From: Karalla daura | Lineage: Eukaryota > Chordata > Actinopteri > Chaetodontiformes > Leiognathidae | Assembly: GCA_029224185.1 (NCBI GenBank) | Contig: CM055207.1 | Location: forward strand, 15,083,791-15,147,790 | DNA: 64,000 nt | Direction: 5' to 3' | Shown here: positions 58,550-64,000 of the stretch, piece by piece | Layout: each line of letters begins with the position of its first letter | How positions within the stretch are numbered: position 1 is the first letter of the stretch | Notes under the pieces: model-generated | Told to the model about the DNA's origin: nothing | Database searches by the model: none | What the model saw: the letters and a program-made list of their open reading frames with translations, nothing else | Position numbers and translations under genes: made by a program

Positions 58550-58576
<27 letters not shown>
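58547..58576 (+). repeat. (TGA)10 microsatellite formed in frame at the cox10 stop
   Basis: Ten TGA units begin exactly at the stop codon and stay in the reading frame, giving ten consecutive stop codons. TTTAAAA follows. Confidence 0.97.
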
Positions 58577-58579
<3 letters not shown>

Positions 58580-58965
58580 AAAAAAAGAAAGAAAACGATT
58601 CACAGACGACGCACCTCTCCGGGTTTTAGCACGACGCGCGTGCACTGTGTATATATGTGTTCTGTATTTATTGAGACGCCCTGTGTCGCACGTGGCTGAC
58701 GCTGAATGATCTTAACTGTACAGTGTAAATTGCTCCCGGCCGCGTTGCGCGAATGCAAGAACGTGGAGGAAAGAGGAAAGTGACCCAAGGTGAAGACGCG
58801 GACGTGTCTTGACACCCCCGTCCTCGTCCATGTGTGGACGCAGGACATGGGCGCCGATATTTGACGGCTAGGACGTCCGGCTGTGTCACGCCCGCACCGA
58901 TGATGAAGGGACTCGAACTCCAGGTCTGATGCTCTCTCCACAATAAACATTTCACCACTGTAACC
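58550..58965 (+). other. cox10 3' UTR
   Basis: About 415 bases from the stop to the expected cleavage site, 10-25 bases beyond the AATAAA at 58,942. Its end is inferred from the signal, not observed. The distal part overlaps a possible tRNA-like fragment on the minus strand. Confidence 0.7.
58942..58947 (+). terminator. cox10 polyadenylation signal AATAAA
   Basis: The first canonical AATAAA after the stop. A GT-containing segment (ccgtgccgtctctgtc) follows within 35 bases, as a downstream element would. Confidence 0.8.
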
Positions 58966-61900
58966 GTGCCGTCTCTGTCATCACTTATCCTTCGCACACA
59001 CACGCACACGCACACACACACACACGCAGAGAGAGACCGGCACCACGTCTCGTTAGTCTGCCGGCGTCGCCGAGCCCGCGATTCGGGTTTCACTCCCGGC
59101 CTTGGGCGGACACGCTCGCCTTGGGCGCCAATGACCGTTGCTCCAATAGGCTCCATTTAGCGGGCCACCTCTGCACCTGTCAGTCAACATGTGCTCCCCC
59201 CTTCCGCCCTCCGGCCCTAGTTTTGGTGTCCGCTTACGTCTCCGTGGCCGCGCTGGAAAACGAGCGCGCCCCCTTCCCCTCGCCGCCCTCCCGCCCACCC
59301 GCCATAAAAGGGGAGGCCGTGGGATTTAGCCAAGGCCGGCGAGACCTGAAACGGCTCGACATCCTCGTAAAGCGTCTGACCGGATGCGGAGTTTCATATC
59401 AGAGGGTGAAAGGGAGGTGGGGGGAGGTGGGAGGGGGGGGGCTAGAGCCAGCTGTTCCAGTAGTGGGGGGGGGCGGGGGGGGAGAGGGGACCCAACCTGG
59501 GCTCGGGGATTGAAGGCGGCGGCCGACCTGCGGAGGTGGCCTGGGCCTGGCGGAGACGGCCCCGCTCTCTCCTCCCAGGTCTCGGAACGATCGGGGCCCC
59601 TCGTCCCGGTTCCCTGGTCGGTTTCAGAGCCCTTTTAGAATCGAGGGAACGTCGAGGTCTCTTTCCGCGCATAGTCTGGCACCGACATGCAGGGTTCGGG
59701 GGCGCTCGGCTGTCTTGCCTGGCACGACCGTCTCCCCATCGAAACTGTAACGGGAGCCACGCGGCTGCGTAGCGTACGCGGCCTTGCGTGCTCGAGCCGA
59801 GGGACCAGAAATCGAGAGAGAAGCAGGAGAACGGACACCGACAGCCGCTGCCTCACAGTTGCGCGCCTCCGTGCACACTTTTGCTCAGGTGGGGTGGGGT
59901 GGGGGGGTTTGCATCGCCTTCTGCCTCGGATTTGCATGTTTTTTCCATTTCGATATCCAAATTTTCTGCGCGACTGGTGACGTGATGGGGGTTTTATTCG
60001 GGGGGTGGGGGAGGGGCGGCTGTACGTCCATGCCGCTCTCAAGAAAGAAGAAAGACAACACAGGAAGTAGTGTTTTCTCATCCTCGCCCGCCTTTCGCGT
60101 CTCCGTTGGCCCGCGTTGGCGTCGCCGCTGCCTCTCGCGGTGACGGCGAGGCTGCCCCGGGTCGTGCTCAGCGTGCAGCTCCAGGCCCGAGCAGGGGCCG
60201 TTCAGCCGCTGCCTGAGTTATTGCAGCCCGGCCCGACGGAGGCATTCCTCCTCGCGTTATGCAGGGGGAGACGTCTCCCATCACAGGCTCATTCGGCGTT
60301 TCAGTCTGCCGGGCGAGTTTCTCCTGTGGTTACAGCGCGTCAGGATATTAAAAAAAACCAAAAAAACAAAAACTGCGCCTTGCTTTTTCTTTCTTTTTTA
60401 CGTTTTTTTTTAAGTTTGAGTCCCCGTGCTACGACTTCATGCTCTGCTCCCGAGAACAGGACAAAGGGTCGCAGAGACGACTGCGATGTTTGTGTTGAAC
60501 CAGCCTCGGGCTGCGACGTGACGTCCAGGCCCAGGACAGGTGAGAGGGGAAACGACTGCGTCCCTCTGCCCCACACACACCGAAACGGACTGAGGTCAGA
60601 CCTTGCGTCCGCTCGCTGCTCATGAGGAAAGTCAACGTTTCCGCGTTTTCTGATTACAGCCTTTTCGGGCCGAGTAATCCGGTTGCTTTTCGCCATTCCG
60701 CGTGGCACGGTGCTTTGATGGATCATGAAAGACGCCTTGTGGCATTTCCAGTCCACGCTCAGTGTCTTACTGGCTCGGTACCTTGATGAATCATGCAGTG
60801 ATCCGCTGTGGCTATCTACTATTCACTTTGTCTTTGTACGTTTCCACACGCTGGGACTAATAAAGGAGTATCTCCTCTCGCGTATCACTTTACACAGAGG
60901 CGCAGCTGACTATTAATATTCTCTCGCTATGGATTGTTGGCGTTTATTCTCGCGCGTGCTGCGGAGCAACGTCAAAAGAAGCCTTGTGTCATGAATATTT
61001 CATCGGCAAACAATGTTCCGAACTCCTCTCCCCCCGTTTCGCCCGCTCCTGGGTAACGTGACGAGCGGGGAGCTTCCCCCCTCCTCTCCATATCTGATCG
61101 GCCATTAAATCGGCGACTGAGCGGCACGGAGAGCGCAGGAACGGGAGGGCGTCCCCGGCCGCCACGCAGCAGCCGAGGGGCAGAGGAGCCCGGCTGGGAC
61201 GTCTCACTTCAAGAGGGGGGGGAACTCCGCTTCCAGGAGGAGTCCCCGGACCCAGCGCTGAAACCCCAGGATGACGGATGACCTCTGGCCCCTCTTCAAA
61301 GGCTGGTTCGCTGCGGAACAGAGCCCGAAGGAGCAGCACCGATCCGAAAGCGATATTTTCCACTAAGACCGACTGTAAAACTATCCGTGGAGCTCCCTGT
61401 GGGGGAAAGAGAGCAGAAAATGAGCTGGATTTGATGGGAGGAGGAGGAAAAGATAAGGCCGAGAAGAGAGCGTTCCTCGTGGCTTCTCCGATGGAAAAGT
61501 TCTTCAGACGGAAAAAAAAAACACGTTTCTTACATGACTTTGGATTAGCTCATCTCCTCGCTTTGTGTTTTATAGCCTTTTCATAAACATTTACACACGA
61601 CGGAAGGACACATCCCAGCACTTGCTGCCGCGCATTAGTCTCCTAAGTTGCCTAAAAAGCTTTCTGAGCTTTCAGCCGCAGCTCGCTTCAGCTCTGCTCT
61701 CTTTTCTTCTTCCTTTACAAGAAAATAAAACCTTACAATAAACATCTCTTTGCCTTATTTTTGCACTCTATTCGGATTTTTTTTTTAAAAAAAAAACGTC
61801 ACCCCCTCTTGGGAAGTGTCTTGCTCTCCTGAAAACGTTCGGCGACTCACTGAGACGCAAAACGGAGCAGTTGACGAAGTCATGAAAACCAAACACCGTG

Positions 61901-62805
61901 AGTCGTTCCTCTGAGGGAGCGTGCTCGCGTTGCATCAGTTAGGGGGTTTGCAAGTGCAACGCAACTGTGAGATGATTGCTCGAAATTTCCCCGGTGTGCT
62001 GTTCTATTGCTCCTTTCAATAAAAAAAAATTACAGATAATTGCGGCTGAAGCGCAAAGCCTGCCGTTTATTGCCACGGATCGATCCTACCCAGAGGTTAT
62101 TTTAATGACCTTCTATTTTGGCCGCAGGCGCCTGGTTATTTATTTATTTGTGTATGTATTTATTTATTTATTTGGCAATTAACGCTTTTGCGCAAAGCGC
62201 TGTCGCAGATTTTAAGATAATGACAATAAACGCGCTAAAGATGCAAAAAGAAGCGACGGGCAACGAAAAGTTTGTGACTGCGGCCAATCTGCCGTAAATG
62301 TGACTCAATGGCACGTTTTGATTTCAGTCACAATGGTTGTCCTTTCTCCAGTTCAGCGCAGTAAAAATAGCTGCGGGCAGGGGATTAATTATCACGAATT
62401 ACTATGTAAATTGTAGAATTAAAGCAACTTCTCAGAGTGGCCCAGGATCTGTTTTAGCTTATTTTTCTCTGTTCGGGTTTGACGCTCAGAGCCTGGAAAA
62501 GTCTCTTTCGGTCTCGCCCGGTCACACGAAAAATCAACAGGTCACAACAAGTTCGCACTGGACTTCAATCCAAAGTTTTTTCCTGTGGCTGTGGATTTTT
62601 TCTTTTCATTTTTAACACTCCTCCTGATACACGTTCTGGGGTTTTGCGGCCGCTTTCTTATCTATTTATTTTTTGCACTTTCCAAATAAAAGCCGATTCG
62701 AAGGCGGTGGAGGAAATATTTTGGACTCATCCTGTAGCAGAATCTCGATCTCTGGAACGACTCTTAATTGACTCTTTTGCCCAATAAGAAACTTTTCCAG
62801 TCCCG
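58966..62805. other. cox10-hs3st3b1 intergenic region
   Basis: About 3.8 kb without a supported gene. 59.0-60.1 kb is GC-rich with a CA tract (58.99-59.03 kb) and G-runs. 60.7-61.0 kb is repeat-free, with a pair of similar TGRATCATG words 65 bases apart (60,720 and 60,786). 61.7-62.5 kb is AT-rich with T10A10 at 61,777-61,796 and a (TATT)n tract at 62,136-62,173. These AT-rich, repeat-poor parts are candidate upstream enhancers of hs3st3b1, by inference. Confidence 0.55.
62136..62173. repeat. (TATT)n tetranucleotide repeat
   Basis: About nine TATT/TGTA-type units, imperfect. Confidence 0.85.

Positions 62806-62878
<73 letters not shown>
62806..62878. repeat. (AC)36 microsatellite upstream of hs3st3b1
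   Basis: About 36 pure AC units followed by ACACACGC variants up to 62,900. It lies about 60-150 bases upstream of the first CCAAT box. Confidence 0.95.
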
Positions 62879-62885
<7 letters not shown>

Positions 62886-62949
62886 CGCACACACGCACAC
62901 AGCCGCTTCTCCCCTCCACGGGCTCCCATGGCTGGCACCGCCCTCGCCT

Positions 62950-63086
62950 CCCTCTGATTGGCTCTTCTCTGCCCACCGGAGGCTGCACCCGCCTGTGCTG
63001 CGCTCCTATTGGCTGCCTCTGTTGTCACTCTCAGGGCTGCCTCCTTATAAGGGCCCATGCTGGCGCGGCCGCGCGGACTCACTGAG
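62950..63086 (+). promoter_or_regulatory. hs3st3b1 core promoter (two inverted CCAAT boxes, TATA)
   Basis: Seen: inverted CCAAT boxes GATTGGC at 62,956-62,962 and TATTGGC at 63,007-63,013, 51 bases apart, and TTATAAGG with TATAA at 63,046-63,050. Known: paired NF-Y boxes 50-100 bases from the start are common in TATA promoters. Inferred: transcription starts about 63,075-63,081, in the GGACTCACTG segment, giving a leader of about 280 bases. A leader intron cannot be excluded but none is evident. Confidence 0.7.
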
Positions 63087-63203
63087 ATGCTGTGGGAGCT
63101 GCGCTGCACGCGCCGCACACACAGACACCGAGCAATGGTGAAAACCTGCCGCACGCCTCTTCTCTCCTGGATATATCACTCTCTGCCTTTTGATTTGAGT
63201 TAG
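63087..63203 (+). promoter_or_regulatory. 38-codon uORF and further uATGs in the hs3st3b1 leader
   Basis: An ATG just after the likely transcription start (63,087) opens a 38-codon frame ending at 63,203, with an internal ATG at 63,135 in good context (A at -2 and -1, G at +4). Three further short uORFs follow at 63,286-63,312, 63,297-63,341 and 63,323-63,370. The last overlaps the main start codon in another frame. Together they should lower initiation at 63,360. Confidence 0.55.
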
Positions 63204-63341
63204 AGTAGCTCTAGATTTAGCCGCTTTTATTTGGTTTATTTTATTCCACTTTTTTTCCTGCGGGGGAGGACGCAGCGTGTGCGTAATGTTGCGGGGATGC
63301 CACCGGGACTGAGTTGGGCACTATGCGCCGCTGGGATGTGA

Positions 63342-64000
<659 letters not shown>

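Noticed and set aside
57616..58581. 321-codon frame through the polypyrimidine tract and exon 7, ending in poly-Met
   Set aside because: Ser-Leu-Pro repeats from CT/C runs and the out-of-frame reading of exon 7. The poly-Met is the TGA repeat read in another frame.

Overview
This window is nuclear DNA from a vertebrate, almost certainly a ray-finned (teleost) fish. The genes are split by GT-AG introns, and there is dense (CA)n, (CT)n and (GGA)n microsatellite content. It also carries fish-type interspersed repeats: a tRNA-derived SINE, a short hAT-type element, and decayed copies of a dispersed LINE-tail repeat. Nothing bacterial, viral or CRISPR-like was seen. Two protein genes can be supported, both on the + strand: a complete seven-exon cox10 (mitochondrial heme A farnesyltransferase, COX10) and the first coding exon of hs3st3b1 (heparan sulfate 3-O-sulfotransferase 3B1). 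The same two genes are neighbours in the same order and orientation on human 17p12, which supports both calls.

Layout. Positions 1-34,500 are a gene-free flank. It holds many microsatellites, three decayed copies of one LINE-tail family (5.2, 18.8 and 20.1 kb), and long repeat-poor stretches (about 6.1-7.0, 26.0-27.2 and 30.9-34.1 kb) that are candidates for conserved regulatory DNA. The cox10 promoter lies at about 34.5-34.7 kb; it is TATA-less, with an ETS site and a YY1 site that overlaps an upstream ATG. Exons 1-4 occupy 34,714-37,279. A 16.5-kb GC-rich intron follows, carrying the hAT-like element, the SINE and long poly(C)/poly(G) runs. Exons 5-7 lie at 53,776-58,549. The stop codon is the first unit of a (TGA)10 microsatellite, and a poly(A) signal is at 58,942. 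About 4.1 kb of intergenic DNA separates this from the hs3st3b1 promoter (two inverted CCAAT boxes and a TATA box, 62,957-63,050). The hs3st3b1 5' UTR is rich in upstream ATGs and coding exon 1 is at 63,360-63,880. The second exon, with most of the sulfotransferase domain, lies beyond the window.

The two genes are not functionally related. Cox10 makes heme O from heme B in the mitochondrial inner membrane for cytochrome c oxidase. Hs3st3b1 3-O-sulfates heparan sulfate in the Golgi. Their adjacency is conserved synteny, possibly maintained by regulatory DNA of hs3st3b1 in or around cox10 (inference).

I found no convincing new multi-gene system. The most unusual items are a 378-nt almost purine-free tract directly before the last cox10 splice acceptor, ten in-frame stop codons made by a microsatellite at the end of cox10, a long extra C-terminal tail on Cox10, and heavy uORF content in both 5' leaders.
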